Assembly (NCBI RefSeq): GCF_014083985.1 | Contig: NZ_CP046907.1 | Location: 566,501-630,500 of the forward strand | Reading direction: 5' to 3' | From: Streptomyces sp. SCUT-3 | GTDB lineage: Bacteria > Actinomycetota > Actinomycetes > Streptomycetales > Streptomycetaceae | DNA: 64,000 nt | Part shown: piece after piece, positions 1-9,033 of the stretch | Layout of the letters: each line of letters opens with the position of its first letter | How positions within the stretch are numbered: position 1 is the stretch's first letter | The notes under the pieces: generated by a model | Told to the model about the DNA's origin: nothing | What the model saw: the letters and a program-made list of their open reading frames with translations, nothing else | The model's database searches: none | Program-made: the position numbers and the translations under genes

Positions 1-173
1 GGCGGGAGGCGGTGCTCGGCCTTGAGCCGGCCCACCTGCTGGGTGCACTTGAACCGCTCGGCCAGCATGTGGACGACCGCCGCGTCGATGTTGTCGATGC
101 TGTCGCGGAGCCGGCCGAGTTCGGCCTGCACCTCCGCGTCGATGTCCGGGGTCTCCACGGTCCGGTTCGTCAT
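1..173 (-). CDS. chorismate mutase (AroQ type), 3' end cut by window edge
   Basis: Chorismate mutase converts chorismate to prephenate, the first step toward phenylalanine and tyrosine, in the cytosol. The visible 57 residues start MTNRTVETPD and hold the family's first helix: a Leu-Arg-xx-Ile-Asp-xx-Asp stretch around residues 20-27 and an Arg/Lys-rich run followed by the typical Val-Gly-xx-Lys segment near residue 50, which supplies active-site Arg and Lys residues. Start is ATG at 173 with a GGAGAC ribosome site just upstream; a TACGGT -10-like box lies at 215-220 on the same strand. The C-terminal part lies outside the window, so monofunctional status is inferred from the short N-terminus. 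Confidence 0.85.
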   Translation of the reverse strand, partial: MTNRTVETPDIDAEVQAELGRLRDSIDNIDAAVVHMLAERFKCTQQVGRLKAEHRLP

Positions 174-554
174 CGGGGTCTCCGGTCACTGGGTCACGGG
201 CGCCTGCGGCGACACCGTAACAGCAGGAAGGGGCATGCGGGACGAACCGCCCGCCTGGTGGACAGCGGGGCCGCCGCCGGCCCGTCCCCCGGGCGCGCCG
301 CCGCCGCCCTCCGTCGGTCTCCCCGTGCCCGCCCCCCGGGGGGCGGGCGGGTAAGCAAAAGCCGCTTGAGTGAACGAAGTTGACCAGACGTCACTGACGG
401 GCCGCTTCCGGGCGGAGGGGTGTGCAGCAGGGCCCGGGGCTGGGAGGATCCGGTTACCGGCCGGTTGGTTCCGGCCCCGTCCCCCTCCGGGGCCGCGGCC
501 GCCGGCCGGCCGCCGGACGGGCACGGGGACGGACAGATGGGGAGACCGAAGACG
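174..554. other. divergent intergenic region, no supported gene
   Basis: This 381-base gap separates the minus-strand chorismate mutase from the plus-strand P450. Open frames in it have no recognisable protein content and are by-products of the high GC. It must hold both promoters; only the TACGGT box at 215-220 (minus strand) is a reasonable -10 candidate. Confidence 0.5.
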
Positions 555-1913
555 ATGACGACCACCGCACGCGTACCCGGCCCGGCGGGCCTGCCCCTGC
601 TCGGCTCGATGTTCGACCTGCAGCGGGACTCGCTGGGCACCTACCTGCGCGGCCGGGCCGAGCACGGCGACGTCGTGCGCTTCACCGCCGGGCCCCCAGG
701 GCTCCGCGCCGAGTTCTACGGGATCTTCTCCGCCAAGGGGGCGCAGCAGGTCCTGGCCGGCGACTCCGCCGTGTTCCGCAAGGACAACCAGTTCTACCAG
801 GAGATCCGCGAGTCCTTCGGCAACGGCCTGCTCACCAGCCAGGACGAGGACTACCTGCGGCAGCGGCGGCTGGTCCAGCCCCTGTTCACCCGCCGCCGCG
901 TCGACGGCTACGCCGACGCCCTGTACACCGAGGCCGCGGCAGTCGCCGAGGAGTGGCGCGCCGCCCCCGGCTCGACCGTCGACATGGTCGAGGAGATGAC
1001 CCGCTTCACCCTGCGGGCCGTGTCCCGGATCCTGTTCGGCACGGACATCGACGCCGCGGTGGACGTGGTGCGCCGCAGCTTCCCCGTCATCGGCGAGTAC
1101 GCCCTGCAGCGCGGCCTGGCCCCCTTCCGCCTGCCCCGCACCTGGCCCACGCCCTCCAACCGCGCGGCCGAGGTGGCGCAGGCCGAGCTGTACGCGGTGT
1201 GCGACCGTGTCGTCTCCGAGCGCCTGGCCGCCGGCACCGAGGACCGCGACGACCTGCTGAGCCTGCTGTCCCGGGCGAGGAGCGAGGAGGACGGCAGCCT
1301 CGACGCCGACGAGATCCGCGACCAGGTGCTGATCTTCCTGCTGGCGGGCCACGAGACCACCGCCACCTCGCTGACCTTCGCCCTGCACCTGCTGGGCCAC
1401 CACCCTCAGGAGCAGCGGCGGGCCCACGAGGAGGTCGACCGGGTGCTCGGCGGCCGCCCGCCCGCCGCCTCCGACGTGGACTCCCTCCCCTACCTGACCA
1501 TGGTGCTGAAGGAGGCCATGCGGCTGTACCCGCCGGCCCCGGTGATCGGCCGGCGGCCGGTCCGGGACGTCGAGGTCTGCGGCCACCTCGTCCCGGCCGG
1601 CGCCAACGTCTTCGTCGCCCCGTGGGTGACCCACCGCCACCCGGCCTACTGGGAGGAACCGGAGCGCTTCGACCCCGAGCGCTTCACCCCCGAGCGCGAG
1701 TCGGCCCGTCCGCGCTACGCGTGGTTCCCCTTCGGCGGGGGCCCGCGCGCCTGCATCGGCCAGCACTTCTCGATGCTGGAGTCGGTGCTGGCCCTGGCGA
1801 CGTTCCTGCGGGAGTACGAGCTGGAGTCCCTGGACACCGACGTGCCGCTGAAGCCGGGCATCACCCTCGTCGCCGACGGGCCGGCCAGGGTCCGCCTCAC
1901 GCCGCGCCGGTGA
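555..1913 (+). CDS. cytochrome P450
   Basis: Heme-thiolate monooxygenase of 452 residues, cytosolic. All diagnostic motifs are present: I-helix AGHETT at residues 264-269, ExxR (E320, R323) and the heme loop FGGGPRACIG at 393-402 with the cysteine ligand C400. The start at 555 is chosen because GGGGAGA lies about 9 bases upstream; an in-frame ATG at 537 is the alternative. No ferredoxin, reductase or biosynthetic gene adjoins it, so electrons must come from elsewhere and the substrate cannot be inferred. The sequence style (long N-terminal GPAGLPLLG proline hinge, FPFGGG heme loop) is that of terpene or fatty-acid P450s, which is only a hint. Confidence 0.93.
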   Translation: MTTTARVPGPAGLPLLGSMFDLQRDSLGTYLRGRAEHGDVVRFTAGPPGLRAEFYGIFSAKGAQQVLAGDSAVFRKDNQFYQEIRESFGNGLLTSQDEDYLRQRRLVQPLFTRRRVDGYADALYTEAAAVAEEWRAAPGSTVDMVEEMTRFTLRAVSRILFGTDIDAAVDVVRRSFPVIGEYALQRGLAPFRLPRTWPTPSNRAAEVAQAELYAVCDRVVSERLAAGTEDRDDLLSLLSRARSEEDGSLDADEIRDQVLIFLLAGHETTATSLTFALHLLGHHPQEQRRAHEEVDRVLGGRPPAASDVDSLPYLTMVLKEAMRLYPPAPVIGRRPVRDVEVCGHLVPAGANVFVAPWVTHRHPAYWEEPERFDPERFTPERESARPRYAWFPFGGGPRACIGQHFSMLESVLALATFLREYELESLDTDVPLKPGITLVADGPARVRLTPRR

Positions 1914-1927
1914 CCGCCCGGGCGGTC
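1912..1927 (+). terminator. short GC hairpin at the P450 stop codon
   Basis: A self-complementary 16-base sequence (GACCGC arm, CCGG loop, GCGGTC arm) begins within the P450 stop codon. It is short for a terminator and has no T-run, as is usual in this genus. Confidence 0.35.
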
Positions 1928-2026
1928 CGGCGCGGGCGGACGTCGGGTCGGGCGGACGTCGGGTCGGCGAGGGGCGCGGCCGGGAGGTGCGGCCGCGGGA
2001 GGTGCCGCCGGGGGTGCCGCCGGGGG

Positions 2027-3103
2027 TCAGGGCCTGCTCGGGAGGGCCTGTTCGCCGCCCACCGGGACGCCCGCCTCGAGGTTGTGGGTGATTCCGCGCT
2101 CGCGGGCGCGCAGGGCCCAGCGCAGCCGGCGGTAACGCACCGGCGGCAGCAGGTGCTCGGCCTCGTCCTCGGTGGCGAAGCGCCAGGCGCGCAGCTCCGA
2201 GCCGGGAAGCGTCAGCCGCGAGACCTGGTCGGGGCCGAGACGGCCCCCGTCGAACAGCAGGCGCAGGCCGCCGTGGGCGGGCGGCGCGGGCGGCTCCCAG
2301 TCGACGACGAGCAACCGGGGTGCGGCGGGCAGGTCCAGGCCCAGTTCCTCGGCCACCTCGCGCACGCCCGCGCGGGCCGGCGCCTCCCCGCGCTCGACGA
2401 CACCGCCGGGGAATTCCCAGCCGGGCTTGTAGGTGGGGTCGACGAGCAGGACGCGGTCCCGGTCGTCGAAGAGGAGCACGCCCGAGGCCAGTGTCTCGGC
2501 CGTGGGCTCGGGGGTCTGCACGATGTCGCAGGCACCCTCGCCCCGTTCCACGGCCTGCGCGACCCGCTCGGCGGCCTGCCGCGGCGTCAGCCCGCCGGTG
2601 TGGACGACGTGGGCGTCCTGCGCGAGCCAGGACAGGGCCCGGCGGTAGGCGGGGAGGTCGTCGGCGCCCGGCAGGCGCCCGAGGGCGGAGGACCCGGGCG
2701 CGGGGGGCCCGGGGGCGTCCGCGGAGGCGTCCCGCTCCGCCGCCCGCTCCCGCAGGATCGTTTCCTCTGCGTGCAGCAGGACGTGCAGGACCGGTATGCG
2801 ACGGGCGGCCAGCGCGCCGAACATCTCGTCCCGGTGGTCCTGGCGCAGCAGGGCCATGGGCACTATCAGCGGACCGCCGACCTCGTTCAGCAGCGCTGCC
2901 GCGGTGTCCACGACCAGGCGCCGCCAGATCGGCAGCTCCCGGTAGTCGCCCACCCCGTCGAGCCGCTTGCGCGGCAGCAGCCGGTCCAGCCCGGAGGCGA
3001 CCAGCCCCGGGTCGAAGAACACGCTGCCGGGTATCAGGTCGAGCAGTTCGCCGGCGACGCTGGTCTTCCCCGCACCGGACGCGCCGTTCACCCAGACGAT
3101 CAC
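2027..3103 (-). CDS. P-loop kinase - NUDIX hydrolase fusion protein
   Basis: A 358-residue two-domain protein. Residues 1 to about 190 form an AAA_33/zeta-like nucleotide kinase with Walker A GASGAGKT at 7-14. Residues about 200-350 form a NUDIX pyrophosphatase with the complete box from G233 to L255 (GVVERGE, then REVAEELG). GTG at 3103 is the start because GAGGAGG sits 7 bases upstream. The pairing suggests phosphorylation and hydrolysis of related nucleotides or small metabolites, but the substrate is unknown. It converges with the P450 and is divergent from the esterase gene. Each domain is common alone; the fusion is the notable feature. Confidence 0.85.
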   Translation of the reverse strand: MIVWVNGASGAGKTSVAGELLDLIPGSVFFDPGLVASGLDRLLPRKRLDGVGDYRELPIWRRLVVDTAAALLNEVGGPLIVPMALLRQDHRDEMFGALAARRIPVLHVLLHAEETILRERAAERDASADAPGPPAPGSSALGRLPGADDLPAYRRALSWLAQDAHVVHTGGLTPRQAAERVAQAVERGEGACDIVQTPEPTAETLASGVLLFDDRDRVLLVDPTYKPGWEFPGGVVERGEAPARAGVREVAEELGLDLPAAPRLLVVDWEPPAPPAHGGLRLLFDGGRLGPDQVSRLTLPGSELRAWRFATEDEAEHLLPPVRYRRLRWALRARERGITHNLEAGVPVGGEQALPSRP

Positions 3104-3380
3104 AGTTGCTCCTCCTCGGCCGACCCGTAGAAGTTGCCCGTGCCGCGGGGAGGCCCAAACGCGCCGCTCTCCTTCCCGCCGGTTCCCCCCGGTCGAGGCC
3201 GGTTCCCGCGGCCCACCCGCCCCCGGCCGGTCGCCCCGGCCCGTGGCGCCCGGCCCGGACGGGACGGACCCGGGTGACCGCCGGCACAGGCGCGCCGGAG
3301 CGATTCGACGCCTCCTCCGGGCGTGCCGCGCCGTGCCCGGGTAGGTACGACGCAACCGCGAACGAGAGGGGAACCGCACC

Positions 3381-4355
3381 GTGCCGCTTGTCGACATGCC
3401 GCTGGAGCAGCTGCGCACCTACCGGCCGGAGATCGCCGAACCGGCGGACTTCGACGCCTTCTGGAAGGGGACCCTGGGCGCCGCGCGGGCCGCGGGCGGG
3501 GAGGCGGCACGGTACCGGCGGGTGGCGGACTCCCTCCTGACCTCGGCAGACGTCTTCGACGTGCGCTTCCCCGGATGGGGCGGGCAGCCGGTCGCCGGCT
3601 GGCTGCTGCTGCCGCGCGGCGCCTCCGCCCCCCTGCCGGCCGTGGTGCAGTACATCGGCTACTCCGGCGGTCGCGGCCTGTGCACCGACAACCTCCTGTA
3701 CAGCTCGGCCGGCTACGCCCACCTGGTGGTCGACAGCCGCGGCCAGGGCCACGACACCCCGGACCCCGACCCGATGCCCGGCCCCCAGTGGGCCGGCGGG
3801 TTCATGACCCGGGGCATCCAGGACCCCGAGCACTACTACTACCGCCGCCTGATGACCGACTGCGTGCGCGCGGTGGACGCCGTGCGCGAGCACCCCGCGG
3901 TCGACCCCGACCGGGTCGTGGTCTCCGGCCACAGCCAGGGCGGCGGCCTGGCCCTGGCCGTCGCCGGGCTGGCCGGCGACGCGGTGGCCGCAACCCTGGT
4001 GGACGTCCCCTTCCTGTGCCACTTCCGGCGCGGTGCGCAGTGCGCCACCGCGGGCCCCTACCCGGAGCTGGTGGAGTACCTGGGCATCCACACCCGCCAC
4101 GACCCGGAGGCCGCCTTCCGCACCCTGGACTACTTCGACGGGGTGCACTTCGCGGCCCGCGCCGCCGCCCCCGCCCTGTTCAGCGTCGGGATGATGGACC
4201 CGGTCTGCCCCCCGTCGACGGTGTTCGCCGCCTACAACAACTACGCGGCCGAGAAGGACGTGCGGGTGTGGCACTTCGGCGACCACGCCGGCGGGCACGG
4301 CTCCATGGCCGGTGAGCAGCTGCGGTGGCTGCGCGGGCACGGCCTGGGCGCCTGA
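3381..4355 (+). CDS. acetylxylan esterase / cephalosporin-C deacetylase family hydrolase
   Basis: 324-residue alpha/beta hydrolase of the AXE1 family (PF05448), which removes acetyl groups from xylo-oligosaccharides and related esters. The nucleophile elbow GHSQGG has S185; the acid is probably the Asp of MMDPVCPP near residue 272 and the base the His of the GDHAGGHG stretch near 295. The N-terminal PLEQLRTYRPE and the YSGGRG loop are typical of the family. No signal peptide is seen, so it should act inside the cell on imported acetylated sugars. GTG at 3381 follows a GAGAGGGG ribosome site. It is transcribed alone and converges with the next gene. Confidence 0.88.
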   Translation: MPLVDMPLEQLRTYRPEIAEPADFDAFWKGTLGAARAAGGEAARYRRVADSLLTSADVFDVRFPGWGGQPVAGWLLLPRGASAPLPAVVQYIGYSGGRGLCTDNLLYSSAGYAHLVVDSRGQGHDTPDPDPMPGPQWAGGFMTRGIQDPEHYYYRRLMTDCVRAVDAVREHPAVDPDRVVVSGHSQGGGLALAVAGLAGDAVAATLVDVPFLCHFRRGAQCATAGPYPELVEYLGIHTRHDPEAAFRTLDYFDGVHFAARAAAPALFSVGMMDPVCPPSTVFAAYNNYAAEKDVRVWHFGDHAGGHGSMAGEQLRWLRGHGLGA

Positions 4356-4405
4356 ACGGCGGGCCGCGGGCGGCCGGGGGCGGGCGGCGGGTGGCCGGCT
4401 GCGGG

Positions 4406-5566
4406 CTACGGTGCCGCCGCGATGCGGACCTCGCCGGCCGGGGCTCCGCCGCGGGCGGCGAAGGCGGCCAGGCGCTCCCCCTCCTCGACGACGGCCTCCC
4501 GCTCCCGCCCCGTCAGCGGGCCGAAGGGGGTGACGAGCACGTCGGTGGCCGTCCGGCTGCGCTCGACGCGCCACTTCCCCCGGACGAACCCGTCGACGAG
4601 CACCGCCCCGGGAATGACCGCGTTCCTGGTGAACATCCCCCTGCGCTCGTGCGTGCCGATGACCCGGCTGCGGTCCGCGTGCGAGAGCAGCAGGTTGTCG
4701 AACTCGGCGACGAACCGCACCGGGGCCGGGGTGTCGGGGTCCGGGAGCGGGGCCCCGGGGAGGTCGAACAGCTCGGTGCCGTCCTCGTCCCGGAAGGTGC
4801 GCAGCCGCGGGCGCAGCCGGTCGACGACCTCGCGCAGTCCGGTCAGGCCCGACCAGGTGCGCATGTCCCGTACGCTCGCCGGGCCGAACGCGGCCAGGTA
4901 GCGCAGCAGCACGCCGTCCGGTGCCGGGTCGCCCGTCGGCCCGACGCCGGTCCAGTCCTCGGCGGTGGCATAGACCTGACGCCCGCCCTCGCCCCACACC
5001 GCGCGCGGGGGGAGCTGGACCAGGGGGAGCAGCACCCGCAGCGCCTCCGCGAGCGGCGCCGGGTCCCGGTCGGGCCACCGCGCGCCCAGTTCCTCGCGCA
5101 GCTGCCCGGGGGTGCGGGGGCCGTCCGCCAGCAGTTCGCGGCCCGCGGCGGCGAGTTCGGCCGGGTCCAGGCCCTCGGTGCGCCGGGCGTACGGGCTGCT
5201 GCGGAAGGCCCTGTCCAGCACGCTCTGCACCACCGGCCGCAGGGCCGCGCAGTCGCGGGCGGTGACCAGGTGGACGGTGGCGCGCATCAGCACGATGCGC
5301 ACGGCCCGTCCCTGTTCGAGCAGCTGCACCAGCTCGTCCTGGTGGAAGTCCTCCAGCCGGGACCACAGCCCGTAGTAGGGCGGGTAGGGGGCCTGCGCCT
5401 GCAGTCCGACCAGGTGCTCCAGCACCGCATCGGCGGTCGTGGCACGACGTTCCAGCAGCAGTTGCCGGGCCAGCAGCGCGCGGTTGAGCGCCCTGCGGCC
5501 GAGGACGGGAGCGGCGGGCACGGCGGCGCGGGGGCGGGAGGGGGCGCGGGAGGTCTTCGTCTCCAT
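4406..5566 (-). CDS. AlkZ-like winged-helix DNA glycosylase (HTH_42)
   Basis: 386-residue member of the HTH_42 family of winged-helix proteins, which includes AlkZ, the Streptomyces glycosylase that unhooks interstrand crosslinks and protects azinomycin producers, and YcaQ/AlkX. It carries the glutamine pair of the AlkZ branch, Q56-A57-Q58 in VGLQAQAP, rather than the QxD form of the YcaQ branch. The following PYYGLWSRL and the C-terminal FDNLLLSHADRSR are also family hallmarks. ATG at 5566 is the only good N-terminus. It stands alone, with no biosynthetic cluster beside it, so it is more likely a general alkyl-base repair enzyme than a self-resistance gene. Confidence 0.8.
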   Translation of the reverse strand: METKTSRAPSRPRAAVPAAPVLGRRALNRALLARQLLLERRATTADAVLEHLVGLQAQAPYPPYYGLWSRLEDFHQDELVQLLEQGRAVRIVLMRATVHLVTARDCAALRPVVQSVLDRAFRSSPYARRTEGLDPAELAAAGRELLADGPRTPGQLREELGARWPDRDPAPLAEALRVLLPLVQLPPRAVWGEGGRQVYATAEDWTGVGPTGDPAPDGVLLRYLAAFGPASVRDMRTWSGLTGLREVVDRLRPRLRTFRDEDGTELFDLPGAPLPDPDTPAPVRFVAEFDNLLLSHADRSRVIGTHERRGMFTRNAVIPGAVLVDGFVRGKWRVERSRTATDVLVTPFGPLTGREREAVVEEGERLAAFAARGGAPAGEVRIAAAP

Positions 5567-5722
5567 GCGGGCACGCTACGACCGGTCGCGGTCGGATCGC
5601 GTCCTCGATGCGGCCGCCCGACGCGGGGGCGTGAGCCGTGGGGCGCGGGGCTCGGGTCGCCCGGCGCCCGACGCGGGGCGCGGCCGGGAACGGCGTGCTG
5701 CGGAACGGGGCCGGGCGGTGGA

Positions 5723-5767
5723 ACGCCCCGGCCCCCGCACGCGGGGAGCGTGCGGGGGCCGGGGCGT
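5723..5767 (-). terminator. strong terminator of the etfBA operon
   Basis: Perfect 19-bp stem (5723-5741 with 5749-5767) and a 7-base loop, 14 bases after the etfA stop. It also faces the end region of the convergent-side gene, so it can isolate both transcription units. Confidence 0.85.
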
Positions 5768-5780
5768 CACCGGGGGAGGG

Positions 5781-6743
5781 TCAGCCCTTGCGGGCCTTGA
5801 TCTCCTCGGTCAGCGCGGGGACGACCTCGAAGAGGTCGCCGACGACGCCGTAGTCGACCAGGTCGAAGATCGGGGCCTCGGGGTCCTTGTTGACGGCCAC
5901 GATGGTCTTCGAGGTCTGCATGCCGGCGCGGTGCTGGATCGCACCGGAGATGCCGGCCGCGACGTACAGCTGCGGCGAGACCGACTTGCCGGTCTGGCCG
6001 ACCTGGTTGGTGTGCGGGTACCAGCCGGCGTCGACGGCGGCGCGGGAGGCGCCGACGGCAGCGCCGAGCGAGTCGGCCAGGTTCTCGATGATCGAGAAGT
6101 TCTCGGCACCGTTGACGCCGCGGCCGCCGGAGACCACGATCGCGGCCTCGGTCAGCTCGGGGCGGCCGGTCGACTCGCGCGGGGAGCGGGAGACGACCTT
6201 GGTGCCGGTGGCGGCCTCGGAGAAGGACACCGACAGCTGCTCGACGGTGCCGGCGGCCGGGGCGGCCTCGGGGGCGGCCGAGTTCGGCTTGACGGTGATC
6301 ACCGGGGTGCCGTGCGAGACGCGCGACTTGGTGGTGAACGCCGCGGCGAAGACGGACTGGGTCGCGACCGGGCCCTCGGCACCGGCCTCGAGGTCCACCG
6401 CGTCGGTGATGATGCCGGAGCCCAGGCGCACGGCCAGGCGGGCGGCGATCTCCTTGCCCTCCGCGCTGGAGGGGACCAGGACGGCGACCGGCTCGACGGC
6501 CTTGGCGGCCTGCTCGAGCGCGTCCACCTTCGGCACCACGAGGTACTCGGCGAACTCGGGGGCGTCCGCGGCGAGGACCTTGACCGCGCCGTACTCGGCC
6601 AGGGCCGCAGCGGCACCCTCGGCGCCGGGGCCGAGGAAGACGGCCACGGGCTCGCCGATCCGGCGGGCCAGGGTCAGCAGTTCGAGGGTCGGCTTGCGGA
6701 CTGCACCGTCCACGTGGTCGACGTAGACGAGGACTTCACCCAT
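5781..6743 (-). CDS. etfA: electron transfer flavoprotein alpha subunit
   Basis: 320-residue FAD-binding subunit of ETF, which accepts electrons from acyl-CoA and related dehydrogenases and passes them to ETF-quinone oxidoreductase. The C-terminal FAD domain is clear: SGGRGVNG, the [20 protein letters not shown] region, [10 protein letters not shown] and the [12 protein letters not shown] segment that contacts the flavin. ATG at 6743 has AGGAGAG upstream; an upstream in-frame start would overlap that site. It lies 60 bases after etfB on the same strand and ends at a strong hairpin, so the two form one operon. Confidence 0.97.
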   Translation of the reverse strand: MGEVLVYVDHVDGAVRKPTLELLTLARRIGEPVAVFLGPGAEGAAAALAEYGAVKVLAADAPEFAEYLVVPKVDALEQAAKAVEPVAVLVPSSAEGKEIAARLAVRLGSGIITDAVDLEAGAEGPVATQSVFAAAFTTKSRVSHGTPVITVKPNSAAPEAAPAAGTVEQLSVSFSEAATGTKVVSRSPRESTGRPELTEAAIVVSGGRGVNGAENFSIIENLADSLGAAVGASRAAVDAGWYPHTNQVGQTGKSVSPQLYVAAGISGAIQHRAGMQTSKTIVAVNKDPEAPIFDLVDYGVVGDLFEVVPALTEEIKARKG

Positions 6744-6803
6744 GGGATTGCTCTCCTGCAAAGATCAAGGGGCGGTAGGGAACGAACGTGGCTGCGGCCG
6801 GGC

Positions 6804-7589
6804 TCAGATGAACTTCTGCGCCGCGAGGTACTCGGCCAGCTGCTTCGCGCCCTCGCCCTCGTCCGTGACGATCGTGCCGGCCGTGCGCGGCGGACGCGGC
6901 GCGGCCTCCTCGACCTTGGTCCACGCGCCGGCCAGGCCGACCTGCTCCTCGTCGATCCCCAGGTCGGACAGGTCCAGCGACTCGACCTTCTTCTTCTTGG
7001 CCGCCATGATGCCCTTGAAGGACGGGTAACGGGCCTCGCCGGACTGGTCGGTGACCGAGACCACGGCCGGCAGGGACGCCTCGAGCTGCTCGCTGGCGGC
7101 GTCGCCGTCGCGGCGGCCGGTGACCTTGCCGTCGGCGACCGCGACCTCGGACAGCAGGGTGACCTGCGGCACGCCCAGGCGCTCGGCGAGGATCGCCGGC
7201 AGCACGCCCATGGTGCCGTCGGTCGAGGCCATGCCGCACACGACCAGGTCGTAGCCGGTCTCCTCGACCGCCTTGGCCAGGACCAGGGAGGTGCCCATCA
7301 CGTCGGTGCCGTGGAGGGCGTCGTCCTCCACGTGGACGGCCTTGTCCGCGCCCATGGACAGGGCCTTGCGCAGCGCGTCCTTGGCGTCCTCGGGGCCGAC
7401 GGTCAGCACGGTGACCTCGGCGTCGTCGGCAGCATCTGCGATCTGCAGGGCCTGCTCGACCGCGTACTCGTCGAGCTCCGACAGCAGGCCGTCGACCGCC
7501 TCGCGGTCGGTGGTCAGGTCCTCGGCGAAGTGCCGGTCGCCGGTGGCGTCGGGCACGTACTTCACACAGACAACGATCCTCAAGCTCAC
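6804..7589 (-). CDS. etfB: electron transfer flavoprotein beta subunit
   Basis: 261-residue AMP-binding beta subunit of ETF. N-terminus LRIVVCVKYVPD and the DEYAVEQAL, VCGMASTDG and MAAKKKKVESLDL segments match actinobacterial EtfB at full length. GTG at 7589 follows GTAGGAGAG. First gene of the etfB-etfA operon. Upstream DNA holds a partial palindrome (7699-7710) that may be a regulator site linking the operon to fatty-acid catabolism. Confidence 0.97.
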   Translation of the reverse strand: MSLRIVVCVKYVPDATGDRHFAEDLTTDREAVDGLLSELDEYAVEQALQIADAADDAEVTVLTVGPEDAKDALRKALSMGADKAVHVEDDALHGTDVMGTSLVLAKAVEETGYDLVVCGMASTDGTMGVLPAILAERLGVPQVTLLSEVAVADGKVTGRRDGDAASEQLEASLPAVVSVTDQSGEARYPSFKGIMAAKKKKVESLDLSDLGIDEEQVGLAGAWTKVEEAAPRPPRTAGTIVTDEGEGAKQLAEYLAAQKFI

Positions 7590-7698
7590 GCCTGCTCTCC
7601 TACTGCTTCGTCACTTCGGCTGCCGTCTTGAGGGCAGCATAGGCGCTGCCTCCCCGCGGCTCCCCCGGGGCCGGGACGCCTTGCGCTCCGGCATTAGG

Positions 7699-7710
7699 TT
7701 ACTCGCCAGT
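7699..7710. promoter_or_regulatory. possible operator upstream of etfB
   Basis: TTACTCGCCAGT(A) carries a TACT...AGTA half-palindrome about 110 bases upstream of etfB. TetR-type regulators of beta-oxidation often use similar sites, but only four pairs of each arm match here, so this is weak. Confidence 0.25.
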
Positions 7711-7804
7711 ACACCCTTGCTTTTACCTCGTTTCAAGTGAACCTAACTGTGATTCGCCCGACCTTGCCGGTGTGACGTATCCGACCCCGTGCAGCCGCCA
7801 CCAA

Positions 7805-8416
7805 TCAGCGGCGCAGGACGTTGAAGCCGCCCTGGTGGTACAGCAGCGGCCGGCCGGGGGCCCCGGTCTCCCCCGCGACGGGCCGGGCGACCACCAGGTG
7901 GTGGTCGCCCGCGGGTATCCGGGCGACGGTGCGGCACACCATCCAGGCCAGCACGCCTTCGAGGACCGGCACCCCGTGCGGGCCCTCGCGCCAGCGGGTG
8001 GGGGCGGCGAAGCGGTCGGCTCCGGAACGGGCGAAGAGCGCGGCGGTCTCCTCCTGGTCCTCGGCCAGCACGTGCACGCCCACGAAGTCCGCCCCGGCCA
8101 GCACCGGCCAGCTCGAGGAGGCGGTGCCCACCCCGAAGGACAGCAGCGGCGGCCGCGCGGACAGGGAGGACAGGGACGTGGCGGTGAAGCCGACCGGGCG
8201 CCCGCCCGCGGCTGTGATCACTGCCACCCCGCCGGCGTGCTGGCGGAACGCCTCACGGAACCGCGCGCCGTCGAACGCCGCGCCGCCGGACACGGCGGCG
8301 TCCGGCACGGCGGCCTCCGGCACGGCGCCGGTGACCTCGCCGCCGGAGGGCGGGGCGGGCACCGGGGCGCGCGGGGCCGTCGTGGCGGGTCCGTCGAGGT
8401 CGGCCGAGGCCGTCAT
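7805..8416 (-). CDS. flavin reductase family protein
   Basis: 203-residue flavin reductase-like FMN-binding protein (PF01613), the kind that supplies reduced flavin to two-component monooxygenases. The core runs from FREAFRQHAGGVAVITA near residue 55 through GFTATSLSSLSARPPLLSFGV, the flavin-binding signature, to the C-terminal GDHHLVVARP. Residues 1-45 are an Ala/Pro/Gly-rich tail. Its ATG overlaps the stop of the upstream thioredoxin gene (ATGA at 8413-8416), so the two are translationally coupled. No oxygenase partner adjoins it. Confidence 0.9.
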   Translation of the reverse strand: MTASADLDGPATTAPRAPVPAPPSGGEVTGAVPEAAVPDAAVSGGAAFDGARFREAFRQHAGGVAVITAAGGRPVGFTATSLSSLSARPPLLSFGVGTASSSWPVLAGADFVGVHVLAEDQEETAALFARSGADRFAAPTRWREGPHGVPVLEGVLAWMVCRTVARIPAGDHHLVVARPVAGETGAPGRPLLYHQGGFNVLRR

Positions 8417-8814
8417 GCTTCCGTCCTTGGGGTGTCTGGGTTCGTTGCGGGGGCGTCGTCCGTGCTTCCGGGCGGCCGTCCGGGGCCTGCGACAGCCTCG
8501 CCCAGGGCGGCCAGCACGTCCACCGTGCGCGGCTGCCCCGAGGCGCGGCGCACCAGCCGCCCGTCCGCGTCGAGCACCAGCACCGTGGGGGTGCGCCGGA
8601 CGTCGAGCCGCCGCGCCAGTTCCAGGCGGGACTCGGTGTCGAGCTCGACGTGGGCCACCCCCTCGACCATGCCGGCGGCCCGCTGCAGGATCCGGCGGGT
8701 CGCCCTGCAGGGCTGGCAGAAGGCGGTGGAGAACTGCACCAGGGTGGCCCGCTCGCCCAGGGGGGCGCCGAGGTCCCCGGGGGCCAGACGTACCTGCTCG
8801 GTGTGCCGGTGCAC
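8413..8814 (-). CDS. thioredoxin-fold protein with CQPC motif
   Basis: 133-residue thioredoxin-family protein. The redox pair is in FCQPCRAT, a CxxC variant, followed by a normal fold with the cis-proline in RRTPTVLVLDADG. GTG at 8814 is preferred because GAGAGGGGG lies 6 bases upstream. Longer starts at 8901 or 9027 stay open, but the first has no spacer from its ribosome site and a strong hairpin (8848-8878) would fall inside the coding region. It is coupled to the flavin reductase by a 4-base overlap, which suggests a shared redox function. Confidence 0.75.
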   Translation of the reverse strand: MHRHTEQVRLAPGDLGAPLGERATLVQFSTAFCQPCRATRRILQRAAGMVEGVAHVELDTESRLELARRLDVRRTPTVLVLDADGRLVRRASGQPRTVDVLAALGEAVAGPGRPPGSTDDAPATNPDTPRTEA

Positions 8815-8847
8815 TCCCGGCCCCCTCTCGCGCCGCGTACGCGGAAG

Positions 8848-8878
8848 GCCGGGAACGGCGGTCTCCGCCGTTCCCGGC
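8848..8878 (-). other. stable hairpin in the 5' leader of the thioredoxin gene
   Basis: Perfect inverted repeat, arms 8848-8861 and 8865-8878, 34 bases upstream of the preferred GTG. It could be an attenuator, a terminator of leftward transcripts, or an mRNA stabiliser. If translation really starts at 8901 it lies in coding sequence. Confidence 0.4.
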
Positions 8879-9033
8879 GTGCGTACGGTCGGTCCGGTCA
8901 TCCTCCCAGCATCGCACCACCCGGTTGCGGCGAGTCGTGCCCGTCCGGGCGCACACGTGATGAGAATCTCCTGCCGACAGGTGCAGCAGAGGTGACATCC
9001 GCCTCGTTCTCGGGAGACGATCTGCACGGGTGC

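Noticed and set aside
186-5366. A 1726-codon open frame on the minus strand
   Set aside because: It is antisense or out of frame to the P450, esterase and glycosylase genes, has low-complexity Arg/Pro/Ala content and no domain. It is an artefact of high GC.
555-5566. Small biosynthetic gene cluster around the P450
   Set aside because: No core synthase, tailoring set or transporter is present; the neighbours are housekeeping or generic enzymes on alternating strands.
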